Shown here in pieces: positions 1-6,383 of a stretch of 7,006 bases of DNA; the first letter of the stretch is position 1; each line of letters starts with the position of its first letter. Where the stretch lies: contig JAZGFA010000004.1 of the NCBI GenBank assembly GCA_036478975.1, positions 1 to 7,006 of the forward strand. Reading direction: 5' to 3'. Origin of the DNA: Robiginitomaculum sp036478975. GTDB lineage: Bacteria; Pseudomonadota; Alphaproteobacteria; Caulobacterales; Maricaulaceae. The notes under the pieces are model-generated. The model ran no database searches and was not told the origin of the DNA. It saw only the letters and a program-made list of their open reading frames with translations. A program made the position numbers and the translations under genes.

Positions 1-1847
1 TGCCATGCGCCGGTTTTGGTTTTCTTGCCGCCGGGCAATCCCAAATCATCAAACAAAATCTCGCCAAGCTGTTTCGGGCTAGCGAGATTAAAAGGGTGGC
101 CGGCAATCTCATGGGCGCTGGCTTCTAGTCCCGCCATTTTTTGCGCAAAATCCGATGACAGGCGGGCAAGCGCGGCGCGGTCAACTTTAATGCCTTCATT
201 TTCCATATCCGCGAGAACAACGGCCATGCCGCGCTCTAGGCTTTCATAAACGCTGGCCACTTGCTCGTTAGCAAGGCGCGGCTTTAAAATATTCCACAGG
301 CGCAAGGTCACGTCCGCGTCCTCCGCCGCGTAAGGGGTCGCCACGTCGAGGGCGACTTTGTCAAAGGTAATTTGCTTTTTCCCCGTGCCGGCCACGTCCT
401 TAAAGGCAATGCATTTATGCTCAAAATGGCGCATGGCCATGGCGTCCATGCCGTGACTATGCATGCCGCCTTCTAGGGCGTAGGACATCAGCATTGTATC
501 GTCATAGGGGGCGGGGCGCAGGATGTTTTCATTGCCGCTATAGCGCGAGAAAACCCCCAAATCATATTTGAAATTCTGCCCGACTTTTAAAATAGTCTCA
601 TCGTGGAGCAATGGCTCTAGGGCGTTAAGCGCCTCTTGCATCGGAATTTGTGTGGGTGTATCCGCCCCAAACATATCGCCGCCGCCCACATGGGCCAGCG
701 GAATATAGCAGGCCTGATTAACCCCGGTCGCCAGACAAATTCCCACCATTTTTGCGGCACGGCTATCAAGGCCATCCGTTTCTAAATCTACGGCAATTAC
801 GCCGGCTTTTTTCGCTTTTTCAATCCATAAATTCAGCGCGTCCATATCCTGCACGCAGGCATATTTCTCGCGGTCAAAGCCTATTCCGGGCAAAGCGCCA
901 ATAGCGCCGCCTCCGCTATCAGAAAGCCGCAAGCCATCATCATCACCGGAGCTAATCGCCGCGCGCACGCGGGCGGTCAGCCTGCGAAACGTCATATCAT
1001 CCAAAAAAGCAAATAACGCTTCTGGGTCAGGGTCGGTCACCGCGAGGGCTTCAATCGGGACCTCTAATTCTATATCGCGCTTAAGGGTGACAAGCTCGCG
1101 CGAAATACGGGCATTATCGGCAAATTCTAATAGCTTTTCGCGCCGCCCCTTTTGCTTAATTTCCCCCGCCCGCTCTAGCAAAGTATCAAGGTCGCCATAT
1201 TCATTGATAAGCAAGGCGGCGGTTTTCACCCCAATGCCCGGAACGCCCGGAACATTATCGACGCTATCACCGGCCAGCGCCTGAATGTCGATAACCTTAT
1301 TGGGCATAACGCCAAATTTCGCGTAGACCTCATCATAGCTAATATGGCGATCTTTCATCGTGTCGAGCATGGACACCTGATCGGAGACAAGCTGCATTAA
1401 ATCCTTATCAGAGCTTATCACCGTCACCCGCGCGCCGAGCTTTTCCGCAACATCGGCGTAGGTCGCGATAAGGTCGTCGGCCTCAAAGCCTATCATCTCA
1501 ATCGCTTGCGCCCCGAATGCGCGCACCGCGTCGCGGGTCAGCGGAAATTGCGGGATAAGGTCTTCGGGGGTCTCAGAGCGGTTGGCCTTATATAGCGGAT
1601 ACATATCATTGCGAAAGGTTTTGCCAGAGGCGTCAAATATTACCGCGAAATGGGTGGGGCGCGCCTCGTCGGTTTGCTCCTGCAAAAGCTTAAACAGCAT
1701 GTTGGAAAACCCCGCCACCGCCCCAATCGGCAGGCCGTCAGTCTTGCGCGTTAACGGCGGCAAGGCGTGATAGGCGCGAAATATATAGCCAGAGCCATCG
1801 ACAAGCACGACATGGGAGTCTTTATTTACGGGCTGGCTATGGGGCAT
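1..1847 (-). CDS. polA: DNA polymerase I, N-terminal 615 residues (runs off left edge)
   Basis: DNA polymerase I fills gaps, removes RNA primers and acts in excision repair in the cytoplasm. The visible part opens with a 5'-3' nuclease domain (about residues 12-270): VDGSGYIFRAYHALP with metal-ligand Asp17, then EADDLIAT, SSDKDL, and the helix-hairpin-helix stretch GDSVDNVPGVPGIG near residue 194. A DEDDy 3'-5' exonuclease domain follows (about 325-520) and looks catalytically intact: Asp354 and Glu356 in DLETDG, Asp429 in NFKYD, and Tyr506/Asp510 in YAAED. The equivalent E. coli residues are D355, E357, D424, Y497 and D501. The start of the polymerase domain is visible (NLASPKQLGEILF) and the last complete codon is Trp615. 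The polymerase active site lies outside the window; the cut is the window edge, not a mutation. The ATG at 1847-1845 is supported by an AAGGAA ribosome site (1862-1857) nine bases upstream. The gene is divergent from the TonB-like gene. Confidence 0.97.
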   Translation of the reverse strand, partial: MPHSQPVNKDSHVVLVDGSGYIFRAYHALPPLTRKTDGLPIGAVAGFSNMLFKLLQEQTDEARPTHFAVIFDASGKTFRNDMYPLYKANRSETPEDLIPQFPLTRDAVRAFGAQAIEMIGFEADDLIATYADVAEKLGARVTVISSDKDLMQLVSDQVSMLDTMKDRHISYDEVYAKFGVMPNKVIDIQALAGDSVDNVPGVPGIGVKTAALLINEYGDLDTLLERAGEIKQKGRREKLLEFADNARISRELVTLKRDIELEVPIEALAVTDPDPEALFAFLDDMTFRRLTARVRAAISSGDDDGLRLSDSGGGAIGALPGIGFDREKYACVQDMDALNLWIEKAKKAGVIAVDLETDGLDSRAAKMVGICLATGVNQACYIPLAHVGGGDMFGADTPTQIPMQEALNALEPLLHDETILKVGQNFKYDLGVFSRYSGNENILRPAPYDDTMLMSYALEGGMHSHGMDAMAMRHFEHKCIAFKDVAGTGKKQITFDKVALDVATPYAAEDADVTLRLWNILKPRLANEQVASVYESLERGMAVVLADMENEGIKVDRAALARLSSDFAQKMAGLEASAHEIAGHPFNLASPKQLGEILFDDLGLPGGKKTKTGAW

Positions 1848-1856
1848 ATGCGGTGA

Positions 1857-1862
1857 TTCCTT
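1857..1862 (-). promoter_or_regulatory. Ribosome binding site of polA
   Basis: On the minus strand AAGGAA lies nine bases before the ATG ending at 1845. It is the best Shine-Dalgarno match in this spacer and fixes the polA start at the first ATG, which also places VDGSGY close to the N-terminus as in other PolA proteins. Confidence 0.7.
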
Positions 1863-1877
1863 ACATTTAACACGCCC

Positions 1878-1906
1878 ATTTTGCGCGCCCAGACGTCTCA
1901 GTTCAA
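1878..1906 (-). promoter_or_regulatory. Candidate sigma70-type promoter for polA
   Basis: Read on the minus strand, TTGAAC (1906-1901) matches four of six bases of the -35 consensus. A 17-base spacer follows, then CAAAAT (1883-1878), four of six bases of the -10 consensus. The -10 ends 30 bases before the polA ATG, giving a short leader that contains the ribosome site. A perfect 8-bp palindrome, AGACGTCT (1891-1898), lies inside the spacer and could be an operator. The call rests on consensus match and position only. Confidence 0.35.
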
Positions 1907-1937
1907 GGCTAAAGCCCAAACTACCCCCATATCTCGC

Positions 1938-1953
1938 GCGCTCACTATAGCGC
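1938..1953. repeat. Short inverted repeat in the polA / TonB-like divergent spacer
   Basis: GCGCT (1938-1942) and AGCGC (1949-1953) form an inverted repeat around a six-base centre, CACTAT. It lies roughly mid-way between the two divergent start codons, a reasonable place for a regulator site. Arms of five GC-rich bases can occur by chance, so no function is assigned. Confidence 0.25.
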
Positions 1954-2039
1954 ACAATTATCATGCGCGCCCGGCCGCCGAGCCGCTTCGCCGTAAAACA
2001 GCCTTTATTCTCGGTTACGCATAGGCTAGTTACAACCAT

Positions 2040-3047
2040 ATGAGCCGCGAAATCGACATTAGTTCCCAATCTAAGCCGTCACAGGCCAAGCCATCACAGG
2101 CAGCTTCCAAAGGCGGAGACGGTAGTCGCACGCGTTATGCTTTTACGCTTGCCATTATTACGGCCATAGCGCTGGCTGGTTTTGCCTTTAGTAAATTGCT
2201 TGACCGCGCGGCCGAGGATGCCGGTACCCGCATCAGCATACCCACTCGGCCTGCCGCCCTTGTCTACGCCCAAGCCGACGCAATTGAAACGCCGACCTTG
2301 CGCCTACGCGCCCTGCGCAATTTCGCCGCCGCCTATCCGGACACGGAGCAAGCCAGCCTGGCGAGCGAGCAAATTGAAACCTTAGAAACAGCGGAGCATG
2401 AGCAATGGCTGGCCGTTTCAGAAATCTTCTACGATGTACGTAAGTCCTCGGTCATCAAACGCGAGGCGCTGGGCGCCTTTCGCGCGCAATGGGACGGGGG
2501 CACTTACGCCGATGACATTATCCGCATGGATGCGCAAATTGAAGAGGCCGCGCCCAAACGGCGCACAATCAATGAGGCCACGGGCAAGGTTCCCGGCCTA
2601 GCGGATTCGGATATTCATTTGCCAGCGCAAGACACCACTTCGCTTCAGGCGCAAAGTTCCGACAGTCTTGCGGGCGGCGCGCCGCAGCCGCAGCCGCAGA
2701 CACGTTTCCCCCTCGCGCAAACCTTTCCGATAGAAACCACCCCAGCTGCCCCTGCCGCCATTATCGTCGAAGCTAAGGTTAAAAAATCCGCTAGGCCGCG
2801 CTACCCTAGCCGCGCCAGAACCCGCGGCATAGAAGCCATGGTTACGGTTTCAATGGATATTGGCGCAGATGGAAAAGTGAAAGATGCGCGGGTCATCAAA
2901 GCGGCAAGCGGGAAATATGCGGCCGACTTTGGCCGCGCCGCCGTGCGCGCGGCAAAACGCACGCGCTTCCATCCTAAAACCATTGACGGCGTAGCCTCCC
3001 CGACCAATGGCCGCACGCAAGATTATAGGTTTAGAATCGAAGATTAG
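2040..3047 (+). CDS. Membrane-anchored TonB C-terminal domain protein with helical-repeat periplasmic region
   Basis: The 335-residue protein has a Ser/Lys-rich cytoplasmic N-terminus (1-33), one membrane span (about 34-51, AFTLAIITAIALAGF) and a periplasmic part. Residues 88-116 (FAAAYPDTEQASLA) and 120-168 (W123, F147, Y156) look like two copies of a degenerate helical hairpin of the TPR-like 'FxxxYPdt..a..A' kind. A low-complexity linker (about 170-250, with PQPQPQ) leads to a TonB C-terminal domain (about 252-334: RPRYPSRAR, VSMDIGADGKVKDARV, RFHP). TonB-family proteins pass proton-motive energy from ExbB/ExbD to outer-membrane receptors, or act as envelope scaffolds. No exbB, exbD or receptor gene is nearby, so the partner is unknown, and the linker is short and less proline-rich than in classical TonB. 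The ATG has only a weak ribosome site, but no other ATG lies before the membrane span. It could instead be a TolA-like or structural envelope protein. Confidence 0.8.
   Translation: MSREIDISSQSKPSQAKPSQAASKGGDGSRTRYAFTLAIITAIALAGFAFSKLLDRAAEDAGTRISIPTRPAALVYAQADAIETPTLRLRALRNFAAAYPDTEQASLASEQIETLETAEHEQWLAVSEIFYDVRKSSVIKREALGAFRAQWDGGTYADDIIRMDAQIEEAAPKRRTINEATGKVPGLADSDIHLPAQDTTSLQAQSSDSLAGGAPQPQPQTRFPLAQTFPIETTPAAPAAIIVEAKVKKSARPRYPSRARTRGIEAMVTVSMDIGADGKVKDARVIKAASGKYAADFGRAAVRAAKRTRFHPKTIDGVASPTNGRTQDYRFRIED
2073..2102 (+). repeat. Tandem 15-bp coding repeat (two copies)
   Basis: Two adjacent 15-base units (2073-2087 and 2088-2102) differ at two positions and encode KPSQA-KPSQA at residues 12-21 of the TonB-like protein, just before the membrane span. 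Because the unit is a multiple of three, copy changes would lengthen or shorten the cytoplasmic tail without breaking the frame. Confidence 0.8.
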
Positions 3048-3069
3048 ACGTATGCCTATTTTATGGGGC

Positions 3070-3270
3070 CTATTTTGCCGGCGCTTGATAGGCAAATTCG
3101 CGGCCACAATATTTGCACGTGACAGAGCTGGCCTGTCCCATATCCATATAGACTTTAGGATGGCCCGCCGCGCCGCCCTTGCCATTTTCCCCGCCTGCGC
3201 AGGACACGCGATGGCTGGAAACATATGTCATTTCACTTTGGGACGAGGCGGAGGGGTTTTGCGATGTCAT
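3070..3270 (-). CDS. CHCC zinc-finger protein, NDUFS6 (complex I) family
   Basis: This 66-residue protein carries the zf-CHCC pattern: Cys24 (VSCAGG), His37 (GHPKVYMDMG), Cys52 and Cys55 (VTCKYCGREF). In the mitochondrial complex I subunit NDUFS6 these four positions bind one zinc ion, and alphaproteobacteria carry short homologues tied to NADH:quinone oxidoreductase. The expected role is therefore assembly or stability of complex I on the cytoplasmic side of the membrane; this is inferred from family membership, as no nuo gene is in the window. The N-terminal 20 residues are Ser-rich and probably disordered. The ATG is preceded by AAGG seven bases upstream on the minus strand. The gene stands alone, convergent with the TonB-like gene (22-base gap) and divergent from the ABC ATPase. 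Confidence 0.88.
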   Translation of the reverse strand: MTSQNPSASSQSEMTYVSSHRVSCAGGENGKGGAAGHPKVYMDMGQASSVTCKYCGREFAYQAPAK

Positions 3271-3357
3271 AATAAGGCCTTGCTATGTCACGCGGCGCTT
3301 GAATAAAGTCCGCTTTAGGCATAGTTAAACTGCTAACGCCCAATAGGAAAGCCGTTT
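3271..3357. other. Divergent spacer between the zinc-protein gene and the ABC ATPase gene
   Basis: This 87-base spacer must hold the start signals of both flanking genes unless they are read from further away. On the plus strand TTGAAT (3299-3304) resembles a -35 element, but no good -10 lies 16-18 bases downstream (the best is TAGTTA at 3322-3327). No convincing promoter was found on the minus strand. AGGAA at 3345-3349 is a good ribosome site for the ATPase, eight bases before its ATG. Confidence 0.4.
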
Positions 3358-4308
3358 ATGTCTTCTACGCCTCTTGCTCCAGCCATTGAAATAAAAGGTC
3401 TTAAAAAAACCTATGCCAAGACCCGCAAGGCCGCGGCTAAAACCGCCTTGCATGGCATTGACTTGACCGTGCCGCGCGGCTCTATCTTTGGCTTGCTTGG
3501 CCCTAATGGCGCGGGCAAATCGACAATGATTAATATTCTTGCCGGCCTTGTGCGCAAAAGCGAAGGCAGCGCTAAAATATGCGGCTTTGACATTGATAGC
3601 CAGACCCGCAATGCCCGCGCCTCTATCGGCATTGTGCCGCAAGAAATTGCCATGGATGTTTTCTTTACGCCCTTGCAGGCGCTCGAAATTCAAGCGGGCT
3701 ATTACGGCGTTCCGAAGCAAGAGCGCCGCAGCGCGGAAATTTTAGAGGCGCTTGGCCTCTGGGAAAAACGCGACGCATATGTGCGCCAACTGTCCGGCGG
3801 AATGAAGCGCCGCCTGCTTATCGGCAAGGCGCTTGTACATAATCCGCCCGTGCTGATTTTGGACGAGCCAACCGCCGGCGTCGATATTGAACTGCGCCGA
3901 CAGCTTTGGGACTATGTCGGCACATTGCATGATCAAGGGACGACGGTAATTTTGACCACCCATTACCTTGAGGAAGCCGAGTCGCTCTGTGACCGTATAG
4001 CCATTATCCATGACGGACGCATCACCGCCGACGAGGATAAAAAAACCATGATGGGCCGCCTTGATGCGCGTTCCCTGCTGATTACCGCCAGCACGCCATT
4101 GACCGCCGTGCCAAGCGCATTGTCTGGCCTAGACGCGAGCCTGACCGATGACGGAGCCCTGCGCATTAGCTATCGTAGCGGGGCGGATTCCATCACCGAT
4201 ATTTTAGAGCATGTGAAAAAGTCCGGACTTGAGATTAGCGACTTAAAAACCGAAGAGCCGGATTTGGAAGATGTCTTTATGGCGCTCACCTATGACTTGA
4301 AGACTTAG
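3358..4308 (+). CDS. ABC-2 type transporter ATP-binding protein, YadG-like
   Basis: This 316-residue cytoplasmic ATPase should power a membrane permease of the ABC-2 exporter class; the substrate is unknown. All nucleotide-binding motifs are intact: A-loop Tyr19, Walker A GPNGAGKST (48-56), Q-loop Gln95 (VPQE), signature LSGGM (145-149), Walker B VLILDEP (165-171, Glu170 catalytic), D-loop AGVD (173-176) and H-loop His202 (TTHYLEEAE). Stretches such as QAGYYGV, LSGGMKRRL and AGVDIELRR closely resemble E. coli YadG as I recall it. A Lys-rich insert (about residues 20-29) separates the A-loop Tyr from ALHGIDL. The C-terminal tail ends with EPDLEDVFMAL, common in ABC-2 ATPases. The start has a good ribosome site (AGGAA, 3345-3349). 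No permease gene (yadH-like) is adjacent: the next gene, 82 bases on, is pheS. The partner must be encoded elsewhere. Confidence 0.92.
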   Translation: MSSTPLAPAIEIKGLKKTYAKTRKAAAKTALHGIDLTVPRGSIFGLLGPNGAGKSTMINILAGLVRKSEGSAKICGFDIDSQTRNARASIGIVPQEIAMDVFFTPLQALEIQAGYYGVPKQERRSAEILEALGLWEKRDAYVRQLSGGMKRRLLIGKALVHNPPVLILDEPTAGVDIELRRQLWDYVGTLHDQGTTVILTTHYLEEAESLCDRIAIIHDGRITADEDKKTMMGRLDARSLLITASTPLTAVPSALSGLDASLTDDGALRISYRSGADSITDILEHVKKSGLEISDLKTEEPDLEDVFMALTYDLKT

Positions 4309-4390
4309 ACTTACGATTTGAACACCGCCAAAGCTTGACCCGCAAGCTCTGCGCCCTACAAAGGCTTAACTTTAAAAACGAAATAACATT

Positions 4391-5467
4391 ATGACCGACA
4401 TGACCGCTCTTAGCGCCCTTAAAGATAAATATGCCAGCCAGATTGAGCAGGCCGCTGACCTTAGCGCCCTTGACGATATTCGCGTCGCCGCCCTTGGCAA
4501 AAAAGGCGAAGTCTCCATGCTGATGCGCGGGCTTGGCAAAATGAGCGTCGATGAGAAAAAAGTCATGGGGCCGGCGCTTAACGGTCTTAAAAATGAACTT
4601 GGTGCCCGCGTTGAAACCCGCAAAGCCGCGCTAGAGACAGCCGCCCTCGATGCGCGCCTAGCTACGGAAACCCTCGACATTTCCCTGCCGGTGAATATCG
4701 CGCAAGGCACGCTGCATCCGGTGGCGCAAGTCATGGAAGAAATGGCGGTCATTTTCGCCGATATGGGCTTTAGCATTAAAGAAGGCCCCGACATTGAGGA
4801 CGATTTTCATAATTTCACCGCGCTTAATTTCCCGCCCGGACATCCGGCGCGCGACATGCATGATACGTTTTTCTTTCCGCCAAATGCCGAAGGTATTCGC
4901 AAGGTTTTGCGCACCCATACTAGCCCCGTGCAAATTCGCACCATGATGAACGAAACCCCGCCCATCCGCATTATCGCGCCGGGCCGTACATATCGCTGTG
5001 ATAGCGACCAGACCCATACGCCGATGTTTCACCAAGTCGAAGGCCTGGTCATCGACAAGGCTATTCACATGGGCCACCTCAAAGGCTGCTTGATGGATTT
5101 TGTCAGCGCGTTTTTTGAAACCGATGTCGATGTGCAGTTCCGCCCGCACCATTTCCCCTTCACCGAGCCGAGCGCGGAAATGGACGTGCGCTATGAACGG
5201 GTAGGTGATGAAATCCGCATTGGCCAAGGCGAAAAATGGATGGAAATTTTAGGCTGCGGCATGGTGCATCCTAATGTGCTTAAATCCTGCGGCCTTGACC
5301 CGGACGTCTATCAAGGCTTTGCCTTTGGCATGGGCGTAGACCGCCTTGCTATGCTCAAATACGGCATGCCCGATTTGCGTGACATGTTCAACGCCGACCC
5401 ACGATGGCTCTCCCATTACGGCTTTAGCCCGCTCCTGCAAGCCAATCTCGCCAGCGGTTTGTCCTAA
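4391..5467 (+). CDS. pheS: Phenylalanine--tRNA ligase alpha subunit
   Basis: PheS is the catalytic subunit of the cytoplasmic alpha2-beta2 enzyme that attaches phenylalanine to tRNA-Phe using ATP. The 358-residue length is normal. An N-terminal coiled-coil tRNA-binding arm spans about residues 1-90, followed by class II synthetase motif 1 (about 108-135, HPVAQVMEEM), the conserved LRTHTSPVQIRTM (173-185), motif 2 (GRTYRCDSDQTHTPMFHQ, 198-215), the Phe-pocket segment FPFTEPSAEMDV (255-266) and motif 3 (GMGVDRLAML, 313-322). Ala311 in GFAFG corresponds to E. coli Ala294, the residue that keeps bulky para-substituted analogues out, so specificity should be normal. The ribosome site is weak, and a second in-frame ATG lies three codons on. 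pheT, usually next to pheS, is not here: pheS ends one base from the convergent tyrA stop. An 82-base gap separates it from the ABC ATPase, so co-transcription with that gene is possible but unproven. Confidence 0.98.
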   Translation: MTDMTALSALKDKYASQIEQAADLSALDDIRVAALGKKGEVSMLMRGLGKMSVDEKKVMGPALNGLKNELGARVETRKAALETAALDARLATETLDISLPVNIAQGTLHPVAQVMEEMAVIFADMGFSIKEGPDIEDDFHNFTALNFPPGHPARDMHDTFFFPPNAEGIRKVLRTHTSPVQIRTMMNETPPIRIIAPGRTYRCDSDQTHTPMFHQVEGLVIDKAIHMGHLKGCLMDFVSAFFETDVDVQFRPHHFPFTEPSAEMDVRYERVGDEIRIGQGEKWMEILGCGMVHPNVLKSCGLDPDVYQGFAFGMGVDRLAMLKYGMPDLRDMFNADPRWLSHYGFSPLLQANLASGLS

Positions 5468-5468
5468 A

Positions 5469-6383
5469 CTAGCCCTCGCCGTCGCGGCCGAAATTTGGCT
5501 CGGCAGTGTCTTGGCCAGCGTCAATAATACGGCGGCGAATGTCGCGAGTCTTTTCAAAATGTTTAAACAGCTGCTCCCCGTCGCCCCAGCGTATGGCGCG
5601 TTTTAGCGCCGATAAATCTTCGATAAAACGGTCCACCACTTCGAGCACCGCGTCCTGATTGGTTAAAAACACGTCGCGCCACATCACCGGATCGGAGGCG
5701 GCAATGCGGGTGAAATCACGAAACCCGCCAGCGGAGAATTTCACAACTTCATTATTGGTCACCGTCTCCATATCCACCGCCGTGCCAACAAGGGTGAAGG
5801 CTAAAAGATGCGGCACATGGGAGGTCGCCGCCAGCACAACGTCATGGCGGGCGGCGGGCATAAAGGCCACCTGGCTGCCCAGCCCTTCCCAAAACTTTTG
5901 CAAATTTAGCGCCGCAGATGCACTCTCATCATCAGGGCATAATATGCACCAGCGCTCATGAAACAGCTCGGAAAAGCCCGCGTCCGGCCCGCTATTTTCC
6001 GTGCCAGCAATCGGGTGTCCAGGGACAAAATGAATATCACCGCGCAATAGCGGCGTGACCGCGTCAACCACCGCCCCCTTCACGGAGCACACATCCGTGA
6101 GGGTCGCCCCCGCTTTCATCGCCGGAATTATCGCCGCCGCCAAAGGCGCTATGGCGCCGGTCGGCACGGCCATAATAATCAAATCCGCATCAGCGCATAA
6201 ACTAACCGTGTTGCTCTCCACCCTATCGGCGAGGCCCAAATCTTTTAGGCGCGCGCAGACCTCGGCGCTTTTATCGCTCATTGCAATATGGCCCGCAAGG
6301 CCGCGCACCCGCGCCCCGCGCGCTAGGGATGAGCCAATAAGCCCGCCGCCAATGATGAGGATGTTTTGATAAATTACTGTCAC
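5469..6383 (-). CDS. tyrA: Prephenate/arogenate dehydrogenase (cyclohexadienyl dehydrogenase)
   Basis: This 304-residue cytoplasmic enzyme oxidises and decarboxylates prephenate to 4-hydroxyphenylpyruvate (or arogenate to tyrosine), the committed step of tyrosine synthesis. It has an N-terminal Rossmann fold with GGGLIGS (12-18) and Asp37 at the end of the second strand, which favours NAD over NADP. Next come TDVCSVKG (96-103), the catalytic-His motif GHPIAGTE (122-129, His123), SHVPH (188-192) and GFRDFTRIAASDP (220-232), whose Arg residues should bind substrate. The length fits a single-domain TyrA without fused mutase or ACT domain. The start is GTG (6383-6381), overlapping the stop of the upstream mutase-family gene as GTGA, with GGAG (6394-6391) seven bases before it; the two genes are surely one operon. 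Which substrate it prefers cannot be read from the sequence. Confidence 0.95.
   Translation of the reverse strand: MTVIYQNILIIGGGLIGSSLARGARVRGLAGHIAMSDKSAEVCARLKDLGLADRVESNTVSLCADADLIIMAVPTGAIAPLAAAIIPAMKAGATLTDVCSVKGAVVDAVTPLLRGDIHFVPGHPIAGTENSGPDAGFSELFHERWCILCPDDESASAALNLQKFWEGLGSQVAFMPAARHDVVLAATSHVPHLLAFTLVGTAVDMETVTNNEVVKFSAGGFRDFTRIAASDPVMWRDVFLTNQDAVLEVVDRFIEDLSALKRAIRWGDGEQLFKHFEKTRDIRRRIIDAGQDTAEPNFGRDGEG

Noticed and set aside
1855..1859. GATTC (a GANTC CcrM methylation site) next to the polA ribosome site
   Set aside because: GANTC is a four-base specificity expected many times in 7 kb; a single site near a start codon is not evidence of cell-cycle control.
1882..1972. TGCGCGCCC occurring twice (1882-1890 and 1964-1972) in the polA / TonB-like spacer
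   Set aside because: A nine-base GC-only repeat is likely by chance in this sequence and has no regular spacing or symmetry.
3054..3096. Repeated GCCTATTTT (3054-3062 and 3068-3076) and a TTTGCC / GGCAAA hairpin near the TonB-like / zinc-protein convergent junction, considered as a bidirectional terminator
   Set aside because: The hairpin has a six-pair stem with an 11-base loop, lies partly inside the zinc-protein gene, and lacks a T tract in either direction.
2850..3224. 124-codon minus-strand frame overlapping the 3' end of the TonB-like gene and the zinc-protein gene
   Set aside because: It overlaps two genes with clear domain evidence and contains no recognisable motif.
3007..3306. 99-codon plus-strand frame covering the zinc-protein gene
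   Set aside because: It is antisense to the CHCC zinc protein, whose zinc ligands make the other strand the convincing reading.
4332..4348. AGCTTG / CAAGCT hairpin in the gap between the ABC ATPase gene and pheS, considered as a terminator or attenuator
   Set aside because: The stem is only six pairs, no T run follows, and there is no Phe-rich leader peptide or T-box sequence, so neither an intrinsic terminator nor an attenuator is supported.
4658..5227. 189-codon open frame on the minus strand inside pheS
   Set aside because: It lies fully antisense to the well-supported pheS gene, shows no family motif, and such shadow frames are common opposite codon-biased genes.
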